Made by a program: the position numbers and the translations under genes. This document shows, piece after piece, positions 1 through 10,676 of a stretch of 64,000 bases of DNA. Source of the stretch: Cheiracanthium punctorium. Lineage: Eukaryota; Arthropoda; Arachnida; Araneae; Cheiracanthiidae. The notes beneath the pieces are model-generated. The model worked only from the letters and a program-made list of their open reading frames with translations. It had not been told where the DNA came from and did not search any database. How positions within the stretch are numbered: position 1 is the stretch's first letter; each line of letters begins with the position of its first letter. The stretch covers positions 62,001 through 126,000 of the forward strand of contig JAWZYV010019947.1 of the NCBI GenBank assembly GCA_038373885.1, given 5' to 3'.

Positions 1-1404
1 TTAAGTGGATGGATGAATGTTTATTTACAGAAGATGGGTCAATAAATACTCATAACGATCATTATTCGAATAATACAAAACCATATTTTGTGCAAGAAAT
101 ACACGACCAAGAAAATTTTCTGTCTTTGTGTGGTGCGGAATTTGGAATGGAGAACTGGCTGGTCCTGTGTTTTATGAAAGGACACTTACAGCCTCAAAAT
201 ATCTGCAGCTTATTTTAGATGGCATAGTAACAGATATTTTGAAGAATACACCATTATCGTATGTAAAATGAGTGTATTTTCAACAAGTTGGAGCACCTGC
301 ACACAAGGCTATAAGTGTAACAAACTAGCTCAATGTTAACTTTGATAAACAATGCATTGGTTTGAAAGGAGTCACAGAATGGCCCTCCTGATCCCCTGAT
401 CTAAAGCCGCTCGATTTTTATTTTCACGGTTGGCTTCAAACACTAGATTTTAAACTCGCACTCTATAAATGCAATTCATCTAAAACAAAAAATAATCGAT
501 GCATGCAAGACTATTACTGGAGAAGAACTTCAAAATATTTACAGAAGCATTATTAGAAGAGCTCGGTTATTTATTTCGAGAATGCTTTATAAATTGCATT
601 TTCTTTATTTGAATTTTCAGCATTTTTATATGAGTGGTACCCTCTAAAAGGTTTATAAAATTGAACGTTTAGCAATCGAAATAGGTATTTATTCATTTTC
701 AAAAAAATTGTTTTAATTTTAAAATTACATGCATTTACGTAAATGTTATTGATTGTACATTTAATGTGTTTATTTGCAGTGAAACTTTTTATAAATATAA
801 ATATTAGTAACACAATAAAGCATAAATAAGAAAAAAAAAAAAAATGTGTACATAACAAGACTCACAAAATTTGCATATTCTTTAGCTTTCCGTTTATCTT
901 GTGTGTATAAGGTTTTAAATCACGTTCAGATTTAGTTGATTACCAAAAATTTTTTTTAAATATTTCATACTCAAGATGCTTAATTTGAAACACATTCCAA
1001 GTTGCAATATCATATTTCTGAACCAAAAATTCCCATTATCAATTTGTATATGCCCTATTTTCACCGAGAAAAAAAGACATATAATAAAAAATGTCCAGAA
1101 AAATGGTGTAAGTCCAATTTTTTTCTGCATCATAGTTCAATTAGTGTTAGAGATAGGGTTATGCATTTTTTTTTTTCCCCCTATTGGTCTTGTTGGATGG
1201 AAAATAAGAACTTTCTAGCTGAAGATTCTTTTGTACGGGGGTCGTATAAAAATTTAAAAACTATAACTTTTTGAGGATTAGCAAGAGGAAATTTTTCTTA
1301 ACGGATTCTTATTTCCGACCTTATTTTGAACATTTTTTCGATTTACACTACCCACTTATCTCTAACAGATAAGGATTTAAAGCCCATAACCACCTTTTTG
1401 GAAC
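1..1404 (+). pseudogene. Degenerate mariner-like DDE transposase, 5' part outside window
   Basis: Translation from base 9 gives LFTEDGSINTHN, resembling the first catalytic block of Tc1/mariner transposases (usual form LFTDES). After a frame change, about 277-430 gives QQVGAPAHK, a stop, then WPS, a stop, and SPDLKPLDF, matching the family's QQDGAP and WPxRSPDLxPLDFF blocks. The Asp of QQDGAP is Val here (GTT), so the enzyme would be dead even without its stops and frame breaks. About 900 bp of AT-rich sequence follows, ending near 1404 in GGAACACCCTGTATA, which looks like a terminal inverted repeat. The other end lies outside the window. Family assignment is good; the right boundary is inferred. 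Confidence 0.7.
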
Positions 1405-3136
1405 ACCCTGTATAATACCATGTAATATATCCATTTTCAAAAAGAGAAAGAGCAGCATAATTTTAACAATTTTTATAATAGTTAATGAAAAGAGAATGAT
1501 TTATTGTGTTTGTAAATAAATCTTACAAACAGATGCAGATATTTATGGTAGATTATATCTTAAAAATCAACTAACTACCAAAAATTCTGAGTATTTTAAT
1601 ATCATAGATTTGTAAAAAATTAAAAATATAAAAATGAAATAGGGGTCTACTTTGAATCCTACAGCATTGGAAATTAAAAAAAGATTAATGCTAAAGAAAA
1701 AATTATCATTCCCATGACGGAGAGTAAAAGTTTGAAATTAGAATCTAGCATAATTTTCTGGGCAATTTAAAGTGGATTTCTGCAAAAATCCAGATCTACT
1801 TTCTAGACAGAAGACTGGAAAAAAAGTGCTGTTTTCTGGAAGACTTTAGATTTCATAAACACATATCTTCATATATGCTAAATGCAAACTTAAATAAACA
1901 TTTTCCAGATACATTTTGCCTAGCAAATTTTAACTCAATCGAATGCAGTGTTTGGATGCTAATGCACTTCAAGTAATTTTGGCCTCAGTGCATAAGAATA
2001 TTTTGTAGTCCTGTAAAAACTTGTATGTTCACACCAAAATCTACACAGCATGTAAGACAGTAACCTGTAATATGAGTACCTAACTTGAGCTCAATTGATT
2101 GCATCATATAGACATAAGCAACTTCCAATGATTTTCGTCTTTAGGCTATAATAGAAATCACTACTATTTTTTTTTTTTAATGTCTGTACAAAATATGTAA
2201 GATCCACACACTAAAATATATGCAGATTATATGAACAAGACCTATAATATACATATGCAATTTGCAGTCGATTGAATGCACCATTTACACTTTCAAGAGT
2301 TTCTGCCCATAGACTGTAATGTAAAAAAACTCAGTCCTATATACACCAGGATCAATACCGCCCATGCAAAAGCGGTCTATAAGATATACACCAAATTTTA
2401 GCTCAATCGAATGAACCGTTCAGGAATTATTGTATTCACCCACATACAGTAGAGGACCCCAAATCTGGAATCCCGGTAATAGATTATTAGATATAGGAAT
2501 AGTGTATGGTAGAAAAGTTCCGGATTTTGGAGAACCCAAAATCTGGAACTTTTCTACAATAAACTCCCCCCCCCCCTTTCCTGCTTACATGGTACATGTT
2601 TAGAAAGTAAAAATGACTGCAACTTCCCTACAAGATGAATAGTGACAATGGCTAGTTTCCAGTATTCCAATATACTTTAAATAGCATACTTTTCAAATTC
2701 TGGAGCATTTGAATCATGGCACAGTGGAAAAATAATTATTGTTCCACTGTGCCACCTTTCCCCTGCATATATTTACTAATTTATTTTAATTATATACACT
2801 ATATTAAAACAAGACATTTTCAGTGAATAAAACAAGAACTTTTGAGTAAAATAGTTAACAGCCAAGCAATTTTATAGTGCTAATATAGCACACATATTAC
2901 TAAAAGAAGTTTTCCCTTTTTACTATTTTGGTACATGTGTAGAACTCTGCTTCTTTTTAAAACATAACAATGGCAACACCCAAAGTCAGTTGAAATTGTC
3001 AGAAAATTTTATTCAAAATTCTTATTTTTCACAAGAATGAAGAAAAGATATCTTAAAAATTGTATGTTATGAAACATATATAATTATAGAATAAGAACTA
3101 TACACCTCAACTCTTTTAAAAAGGTACAAAACATAC
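1405..3136. other. AT-rich non-coding stretch, likely VRK intron, with degenerate repeats
   Basis: No exon was recognised. Phrases such as AGCTCAATCGAATG and AGCTCAATTGATTG recur across about 1920-2420, suggesting old tandem units like the repeats inside Helitron-like elements elsewhere in the window. At 2450-2540 a pogo-like end (CAGTAGAGGACCCCAAATC) appears without a partner. A near-perfect palindrome lies at 2717-2754. Confidence 0.4.
2717..2754. repeat. 38-bp near-perfect palindrome
   Basis: TGGCACAGTGGAA at the left is mirrored by TTCCACTGTGCCA at the right, around an AT-rich centre. It could be two fused transposon ends or a collapsed MITE. No function is evident. Confidence 0.6.
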
Positions 3137-3206
3137 TTTGTTCTGGTTTTCCAACTCTGTGATAGAAATGCATTTCAGAAAAAAGAGGACCATTAGCATG
3201 TGGTTC
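3137..3206 (-). CDS. VRK1: VRK-family kinase, exon with helix-C glutamate (fourth coding exon seen)
   Basis: On the minus strand an acceptor (ctatag) precedes 70 nt reading EPHANGPLFSEMHFYHRVGK followed by PEQ, then a GTATGT donor. It lines up with the VRK block NGPLFxExxFYxRxxKPEQ; SEMHFY holds the expected helix-C Glu that pairs with the catalytic Lys. It starts in phase 0, matching the previous exon's end at 4527, and leaves one base for the next exon. No further VRK exon was found to the left, so the rest of the kinase domain should lie beyond base 1. Confidence 0.88.
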
Positions 3207-4526
3207 CTATAGGGGGAAAAAAATGAAGTGAAATAGTTTAATCAACAAAGAAATATTAGCATTTTCAAATATTTTAGTTAATTCATGATAAGATTAGGAT
3301 ACCAAGACATCAAGTAATAATTGAAGAACATATTGACATCATTATTGAACATTCAATTCAAAGATTGATGCCAATATACACACATTTAACATGGTCCTTC
3401 ATATTTCTAGATTACATCAAGCAGCTACAGCTAAACATGCTAAAAATACAGCTTTTAGAAAATGAACTCATTTATTAATTTTTGAACTTTTAAAAGAATC
3501 ACTATAAAATAGAAATATACTAAAGGATTTTAATTTGAATTACTTTATTCAAAATTTACAAAAATATGTTTCATTCTATTACATTGATAACAATCAATCT
3601 ATGCATTGCTTTTGGTTTCAAATTTTAATCAAACTACTGTTTTCAATTGTTGCTTTGTCTCTTAATCATCATTATTCATTTATTACCACTTCAAAAAAGA
3701 AAGAGGTACTGTGGGAAAGGAGAGGTACATGTAAAATATATTTTATGTATGTAGAGCAACAATTTTTTAGCATAAGGATAGATTTTCAAATTTTTTATTT
3801 TTTTGAGGAGGGGGGGGGGATAGTTCAAGGATGATACCATATTAATTCGATGATATCATTCCAAAAATTAGAAAAACTGTGTATTTAATCTTTTTTGCCT
3901 AAGGGTGTAAAAGGGTTGCCAGTAATGGCAGTATGTTAAAAGTCACGAACGTTAGCCACTTTTGGCAATTCAGAAGTTCCTAAAACTGAACTCGGCTTTG
4001 CGATACCTTCTATATTAGGTGAGAAATTGCCAAATCCTGTGTTTTACAATGAGAATAATAGTACAGCTTGGATATTTACCATAGAGCAAGATAAAATATT
4101 TCATGGTGGTAAATGTGCCAAGAATATACAGAGGATTGTTTTAATGGCACCTTAATGTGGGAAATGATTATCAATTATGTGCATGTGCAAATCACCAAAA
4201 AAATCGCCATTGATGGCAAATATTGAAGCTGTTCTGGAATAATTTTTCGTTATGGTGTAGAAACTTGAAGTTTGTTTGGATAAAGAAACCCAGTTTTTTA
4301 ATAAATTGTTCACTAATATTATGAAGATGAATAAACATTTAAAGATACAATGCACAATCAGGCAGTTTTGTTGTACAGTACCCTTTTGTTATATTGTATA
4401 TTCAGATATATTGCACTGTTTTTGTCTTCCAATCTTTTTTCTAAACCTTACTCTCACTAAATCCTCTTACATAACTTTTTAACAATGTTGATATTTAAAA
4501 ATTATAAATTTACAAAATATACTTAC
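3207..4526. other. VRK intron sequence
   Basis: AT-rich, no coding exon seen. A stretch at about 3900-4190 with GTTGCCAGTAATGG and similar phrases resembles parts of the repeat family found at 5195 and 39395, so it is probably an old relic of that family. Confidence 0.4.
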
Positions 4527-4582
4527 GACTTTTATTACAAATTTTGCATCAGGCCCAGCTTTCTTTTTTATATCATCAGATG
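4527..4582 (-). CDS. VRK1: VRK-family kinase, exon with the VIKV catalytic lysine (third coding exon seen)
   Basis: On the minus strand, acceptor cctttag precedes 56 nt reading ASDDIKKKAGPDAKFVIKV, the first codon being completed by the last G of the previous exon; the donor is GTAAGT. FVIKV corresponds to the VVKVE block of human VRK1, whose Lys binds ATP. The exon ends in phase 0, as the next exon at 3206 requires. Exact frame continuity across three junctions makes this a real gene and not a chance ORF. Confidence 0.9.
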
Positions 4583-5194
4583 CTAAAGGAAAAGAGTTAT
4601 AAATTTAGGAAACTGGCATTTGGGATTATTTTTCAAAAGGGGTTAAATACAAAGCATGTATATTTGTGAATAAGTCAAGAATTTTTAAAAGATAAATTAA
4701 GCAGGTTGGCTTGCATATTGATGCACTAATCTTGCAAATAATGTAGATACTTTTCGATTGGTTGGCCTTTCTCATTTTTCCATTAGCCAAGTGATAAACC
4801 TTGAAATACAACAATGCAGGGTTGATTCAACAGAAATTAAAGATTGAAAATAGTTGCTTTCGTGGAACAAACAGAAAGAAATAGTTGCTTGAAGTATAAA
4901 TTTAGTTGCTAAAACAGTTATCTAGAAAAATACTTGGTTATAAGAATAGATAGGACCTAGGACTAAAAAAGTATACTATTTTATTGCTTTTGAAAATAAA
5001 AATTCCTGTAAATTATGTACACAAATAAACTAGAAAACAGTTTAATTTCTTTTTCCTATAATTGTATTGAATCAAACTTAGAATTCAACACATATAAATG
5101 CCTATAATTTAATAGTTTAATGTAATTTATTCATAAGAACAATTTTTTTTTTTTTTTTAAAGAAAGAAAACAGACTTCAATTTTTTTTTCAACA
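4583..5194. other. VRK intron sequence between exon and nested repeat
   Basis: AT-rich, with a long T run at 5144-5158. No gene or recognisable element before the repeat that begins at 5195. Confidence 0.4.
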
Positions 5195-6371
5195 CTAGGG
5201 GCCAAGGCCCCTAGACTCGCTATGCTCGCTTTTCATATGAGGCATTCGGCCCCTAATCAGGCTTATTCGTAAAAAAGACATAATTTCAACAGACAAAACC
5301 CGAAGATTGGATCCGATAGAATGTTACTGAGCTACACATTGCTTAGTTCTTGCATGATCATTGGTACATAAAAATTTAAACTTCACACTACAATAGACCC
5401 CCTCCCCCTCATAACACGGAAGATATTTAGTTATGGGAATCCGTGTTGTACGGGTCCTGAGCTATACTACACCTGGAGTGCGGACTCCGCTTATAATAGC
5501 TGGAAAAATGATTTGCACTCCTCAGAAACACAATGATATTTCATGTTGCCATTCAAAAGTTATATTAATTAAGAGCTAAAACGTAATAAAATCGGAACAT
5601 ATGTTTCAGATGTATTTTTAATAATGTAAAACCTATTGGACACCTTGCGAATTTGCCACCCATGGCGATTTTTCATTATTTGGCGACTTGCATACAGTCG
5701 ACTCTCTGAAATCCGCACATCTATAATCCGCGATAATTTTTAGATGTAAACAGTGAAATTTGCAGTTAACAGTTAAGTAACACTAGGAAATTACAGGTGA
5801 ATTGAGTTGTAGAATTAAGAGAAATTTTATGCTATTTTTCATATTTTTTTGCATATATCTAATTAAAATTGTTCTTTTAACCCATCTAACAAAGTCTGAG
5901 CAGTAAAATGAAAGCATGATTAGCTGACAGAAAAGATTCTGAGAGACAATCTCGCACACTCAGTTAACGAAACGTGTATTATTTTGATTTTCATTTTTTA
6001 TTGAAAGAAAGAGAAATTTTCAAAAAATTTCTCTTGAAGAAGGCTTATCTTTAGGCTATAAATATTTAGAATTCATCCAAAATTATTCATTGGCATCACC
6101 ACAAGAAATAATGACAATAATCAGACTCCAGGAAAAATATTTAAACACAAATCAAAAGCCCTAAAACAAACAACAATTGATTCCATTAGTTAAAGTTTTT
6201 TATTTGGGAATACCTTATTCCCCCGTACACGATATATATTTCGGTTACACACATAACCATCATCAGTCGTTTCTGGATCTCACACTAATGGCGGCTTCCT
6301 CTTTTATCTCTTCCCTCTTCTTCTGGAAATTTCGATGAATGACGTCATCCCATGATCGGTCGATTGTATGA

Positions 6372-6430
6372 TCACATCTAAGTAATTGAGGCTATTATTG
6401 ATAATAATAGCCTCAATTACTTAGATGTGA
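6372..6430. repeat. 28-bp-arm perfect palindrome at PLE head-to-head junction
   Basis: Bases 6372-6399 are the exact reverse complement of 6403-6430 around a 3-base centre (GAT). It marks where the inverted and sense PLE copies join. Confidence 0.9.
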
Positions 6431-7269
6431 ACATAACAAGAAACAATAATCTCATTGAGACCACCATTTTTCGAAAACCTACTTGTAATACTAATATAGT
6501 AAATTTTAAATCTAAAACCCCTTTCAACTATAAAATTGCAGCTATTCGTTCCTATATCGACCGCGCTTTCAAAGTTTGTTCTAACACCGACCTCCTTCAA
6601 AAAGAAATTGCTTTCATAAGGAAACAATGTCAAGACGCCAACTACCCTCGAGAAATTTTCGATAAAGTTTTCAAAGCTAGGCAACGTAAATTAAATATTA
6701 TAGACAACCGTCAAAAAGATAAACCACGTTTTACTACCGCTATCCCCTTTAGCCGGGGGATAGCCAATAAACTTTCTAATATCGCCAGTAAAAAGAACAT
6801 CCGTATTCCAATTAAACCTAATAAAACAATTTTTCAGCGCATTAGATCGGAAAAAGACCCAATCAACCCCATCGAAACCGCAGGGATCTATAAAATTAAT
6901 TTTTTGTCAAACGATACTAATAAAGAAAATTGCTACATCGGCGTTACAAAGAGGAAAATTAAAGAGCGAAAAAACGAACATTTTCAAGACATTAACCTCC
7001 AGAAACAAAGTACCGCTCTGGCCCGTTTTGCTTTAGAAGAGCCCATTACCATTGATTTTAAAAATATTAAAAAAATAGCCAACTTTAAAAATAGTATATA
7101 TGCCTACATTCGTGAGAGCTTGGAAATAGTGACGACAGATGGCAGCATCAACGATGCGCTTCATACAATCGACCGATCATGGGATGACGTCATTCATCGA
7201 AATTTCCAGAAGAAGAGGGAAGAGATAAAAGAGGAAGCCGCCATTAGTGTGAGATCCAGAAACGACTGA
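6403..7269 (+). pseudogene. PLE 1: end of reverse transcriptase plus GIY-YIG endonuclease, 5'-truncated
   Basis: An open frame runs from the palindrome centre to TGA at 7267-7269, about 288 codons. It opens with NNSLNYLDVNI, equivalent to the segment just after the YVDD block in PLE reverse transcriptases (compare NSLNFLNVKI in PLE 2). The linker between RT and nuclease follows. A GIY-YIG nuclease then shows AGIYKINF near residue 165 and CYIGVTKRKIKERKNEH about 20 residues later, with the conserved Arg/Lys-rich helix. There is no internal stop. The RT catalytic core is missing, so it cannot retrotranspose alone. The first ATG-like position is not a natural start, because the frame continues upstream into the junction. 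Confidence 0.85.
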
Positions 7270-7345
7270 TGATGGTTATGTGTGTAACCGAAATATATAT
7301 CGTGTACGGGGGAATAAGGTATTCCCAAATAAAAAACTTTAACTA
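7262..7345 (+). ncRNA. Hammerhead-ribozyme-like core in PLE 1 3' region (candidate)
   Basis: CTGATGA at 7266-7272 and GAAA at 7290-7293 enclose a potential hairpin (GGTTA ... TAACC). TATATATC follows, which can form a one- or two-pair helix III before a cleavable UH, and TCGT could pair with ACGA just upstream of the core. Penelope-like elements are known to carry hammerheads with very short helix III. Against it, one unpaired U follows CTGATGA where a canonical 10.1-11.1 pair is expected, and helix I is weak. An inverted copy lies in the left arm (6187-6300). The ORF stop codon is inside the CTGATGA core. Confidence 0.35.
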
Positions 7346-8452
7346 ATTAATCCGCCGTATTAAATAATGTTTTATATGTTTTTATTAATTGATTCCATGT
7401 TTGCAAAATTAAAAAAATAGTAATATAAAATTAAAGTATGAAAGTTTAAGCCTTCTTCAAGAAAAATTTCAGTCTCCAAAGTTTTGTAAAATAAAATTAA
7501 TTTTTTTCATATATTTTAATAAATTCTTTAATAATTAAACTATGTGTGACAGTATAATTAATTTCAGCCATTAAAAATGTTCTGTTGCTTCATAACTATA
7601 GTAAGAAAAAATGTAAACAAAACAATGATCTGTAATCCGCAAAATTCTATAATCCGCAATCCCCTTGCTCCCAAGGTGTGCGGATTTCAGAGAGTCTACT
7701 GTACATGTAAAGTTAATAAAAGCTACGGAACAGATAGAATAGCCTGCCACCAATGGCGACTTTTCATTATTTACTATTCAATTTACACATGCTCACAACC
7801 TATATTTACTGTTCATTTAAGGTTACCGGAAAACCGCTATCCATATTTTCATTTACATAATCGTTTGCAGATTGGCGTACTTAACACCACGAATCATACC
7901 ATCTCGTTGCACTAGCAAATATCCAAAGTGTACTATAACTGCTATAATGGCATAGTTAACGCCGCCAAATATTTCTACTGGTAGCAAATAATCCAGCTGG
8001 ACCAGAACCGGCTTTAAAATAATCTGCATTTTAACTATTTTTCATTTTCAAGATATTAGTTATTCTGTTTTTGAAAAACGAATCATCGCTAATTCTAAAC
8101 TCCTGTTGTCTAAGCGAACTTACTATTTGAAAATTGTCAACTTTGTGTAACACATTTTGAGTTACTTATTTCATATAGTTTTTATTTTGGCGTAAAATGG
8201 GCGTAATTCTAACTCATGTTTGTAAATTTCACGCGATTCTAGATACTTGGAAACGCTTTGTTGCAAAGGAATGAATGATTTTATGCCAAATCTGGCAACC
8301 ATTCCGTTTATTTTTTTCAGTTTTTTTATTAATATCTTCTAAAATAATTCGATTTTCGAAATTTAAATCAGCTTAGCAGGTTCCTTGGAATTTTTCGAAT
8401 CTGTGGGCACCTTAGTCGAAACTCAAATCCCTACGGTTTAGGAGGAGATAGG

Positions 8453-10676
8453 TCCACAAGCTTTGACAGCGCCAGCGGCCTTTACTTGTTTTTAGAATAG
8501 AGAGATAACGAAAAATTATTCCCATTGTAAATTAGTAGGGTTTGGTAATTTCTTCCAAATACAGAAGATATTGCCAAGCTTGATTCAGTTTTGGGAACTT
8601 ATTTTTTGGCACCAAACTTGGCAATAAATTGTCAGAAGTGACCAACTTTGACAACTTAAGATATATTATTAAGAACCCTGCTATAATCAACCCTTCAGGC
8701 CATAGTTTAAAATCATTTTTCCTACTGAGTTGTTTGCCTTTTTTCCCCAATGATAATTTCATTACCACAGTGAAGTAGCAAGATTTGGCAATTTCTTGTG
8801 AAAAAATATGTATTGCCAAGCTAGATTTAGTTTAAGGAACTTATTTTTTGCCCTTTATACAAGAGTTTTAAAAAATGACTTTTCCAATTTCCTAATTGAA
8901 AGCGTAATCAGAACATGGCCAGGTATGGAACCACGCAGAAAGACTAATTGAATAAATAATTATCGAAATTGGCCCATGCAGTAAAAAATTATTGCTGAGC
9001 ATACATTAAGGGGGGAAAAAAAGATTCCGACAAATTGATAACTTGTTTTGAAGTCAGTTAATGATAAATGAAGTCAACTAAATCATTAACTAACTAAAGT
9101 AAAATTTTGATTTTTTTCACCAATAAGTCAAAAGCATAAGTAATTGGAATTTTTACTTGAATTTCCCTACTACTATGCTTTACACAATATGGATTATTTA
9201 TATATGTTTTGTGTAAAGGCAAAGAATGTTGTGCTAGCAGTGATCGATCTAGGATTTTTTCAGAAGAGTAAAAATATTCCTTAACCTTTTTAGAAGGAGT
9301 ATTTTCTTTTCCAAAGGCGTAATTAAAACAGCAAATAACTATGCTAAATTTTCATATGTATAATTAAATTGTGTTTAACACATAAATAATAACAGATTAT
9401 AAATCTAGATACATAAATGTCAGTACAACAAAAACTAGCACAATAATTGGATTTTTTAAATTTAAAATCAGCAAATCATAATTATTTATCAAAATATACC
9501 TAAATTTATATGGAAAAGCAATGCGTAAAAATACGCATTCCGAAATTCTTAAGGCATATTCTGAATTTCTAAAATGGGAAATAAGCATCTAGAGGTGTTG
9601 TTGCAATCACTGTGTGCTAGTATATTGGAAAGAGAGAAAATAGCTCGAGAGATAGATCATTTTGATTTTAGCCGTCTCCAATAAGAAATTCAGGCAACTA
9701 ACTATTTTTGTTGTTAAATTAAGAAATTAAACAGAGAATTACACATAAAACTAAGTTATCGAAATAAAAATAAGATGGGAAAAAGAAGTTGCATTTTCTT
9801 TGTCTGTGGTAACCCTGCAATGTTAGCTAACTTTTGTAGAGCACTTTTTAACTTAACACAACTTTTCTATAACAAAGGATAAAAAGTGGTGCTGTAAAAA
9901 AACTCATGTTTTACTTTACAGTGGTTTAATTAAAAATATATGATTTATTTTTAATGCTATCTATTGGATATAAATCTGATATATCAGATATCTAGGAGAA
10001 ATATCTGAAACAGAACAGGCCTATTTGGCAAATTTAGTTTTATCACCAAAGGCTACCAACTGCAATGTAACCACTTCCTTCCCTCCCCCCCCCCCCTCTA
10101 CAATGACAAGCTACTGATAATATCAACAAGATTTGTACAATTTTAATAAATCAAAATACAATAAAACTTTGCTATGTCTAGCAAGTTGCTGTACACAAAC
10201 CTGCTAAGTTTCCAAACATGAAAAGGTAAATAAGCCTAATATTTCTTATGCATGTTTTTTCAGCATAAAATGAAAACAAACGATACTTTTCTTACTGCAA
10301 TTAAGATTTTTTAATGTGAATTCAATTTCAAAAGATATATAAAAAAATATAAAACAACATTCAAAAGATATACAGTAGCCCCTCGTTATATCGTGCTTGT
10401 TGAGAGACAATAAAAATAATTCTGCGGAGGGTTCATTTTAATCGATTGCAATTTTTGTGAAGGGCCATAAAATGGATTCAAATTTCATCTCCATCAATCC
10501 CTGTAGCTACTTGAAAATGCTTTAAAAAAATCAAATAAATACTTTCACATCGACTTTTACAGTTAGGCCTAACATAAGTATATATAAAACTCACCGGACA
10601 AATTGACAGCAACAGACATTACACAGTAATTAAAAAAATTATCAGTTCAGCAGTGAAGAAATACATTTTAAACTAA
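8453..10676. other. VRK intron sequence, mostly featureless
   Basis: AT-rich. Around 8540-8830 are phrases with TTGCCAAGCTTGATTCAG and TTGCCAAGCTAGATTTAG spaced about 250 bp apart, suggesting an old tandem duplication. A lone pogo-like end, CAGTAGCCCCTCGTTATATC, starts at 10373 with no partner found. No coding exon was recognised. Confidence 0.4.

Larger units (their letters stand above)
6175..7398 (+). mobile_element. Penelope-like element 1 with 12-bp target duplication
   Basis: AATTGATTCCAT occurs at 6175-6186 and again at 7387-7398, delimiting an insert at 6187-7386. The insert has two parts. At 6403-7386 a 5'-truncated sense copy carries the GIY-YIG frame and 3' tail. At 6187-6399 an inverted copy of the same element carries its 3' end, with an internal deletion (sequence matching 6430 jumps to about 7156). 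The parts meet head to head in a 28-bp-arm palindrome. This layout, with a target duplication of irregular length, is typical of Penelope-like retroelements. The two parts are nearly identical, so the insertion looks fairly recent. Confidence 0.85.
5695..7701. mobile_element. pogo/Tigger-like non-autonomous element 1, TA target duplication
   Basis: Left end CAGTCGACTCTCTGAAATCC and right end (read inverted) CAGTAGACTCTCTGAAATCC form inverted termini, each followed by copies of TATAATCCGC. TA lies on both sides (5693-5694 and 7702-7703). Pogo/Tigger elements insert at TA and often begin CAGT, which supports the class. Without its own insert (6175-7386) the element is about 800 bp and has no transposase frame. 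A related 698-bp element lies at 35638-36335. Confidence 0.8.
5195..8452 (-). repeat. Dispersed repeat family R, copy 1, interrupted by a pogo-like element
   Basis: The repeat starts at the palindrome CTAGGGGCCAAGGCCCCTAG and ends near GGAGGAGATAGG. A second, uninterrupted copy lies at 39395-40619 with clear identity over most of its length (for example GGCATAATTTCAAC, AATCGCTAATTCTAAACTCC, TTTGGCAATTTACACATGC). In this copy the sequence is cut at 5694 and resumes at 7704, where a pogo-like element has been inserted, and about 200 bp at 5400-5600 are absent from copy 2. No coding capacity was seen. Read on the minus strand it ends CTAG|T after a hairpin and begins A|TC, so a Helitron origin is possible. 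The hairpin touches the terminus, which is unusual, and I leave the class open. Confidence 0.75.

Noticed and set aside
1..3136. Further VRK exons to the left
   Set aside because: No minus-strand segment with the next VRK block and splice sites was seen; the next exons are probably beyond the window.
6187..7386. LTR retrotransposon, because of similar ends
   Set aside because: The ends are inverted, not direct, and the coding part is PLE RT plus GIY-YIG without gag, protease or integrase.
5195..8452. Firm Helitron call for repeat family R
   Set aside because: CTAG|T and A|TC ends are present, but the hairpin touches the terminus and the two copies share a few bases beyond the proposed 5' end.
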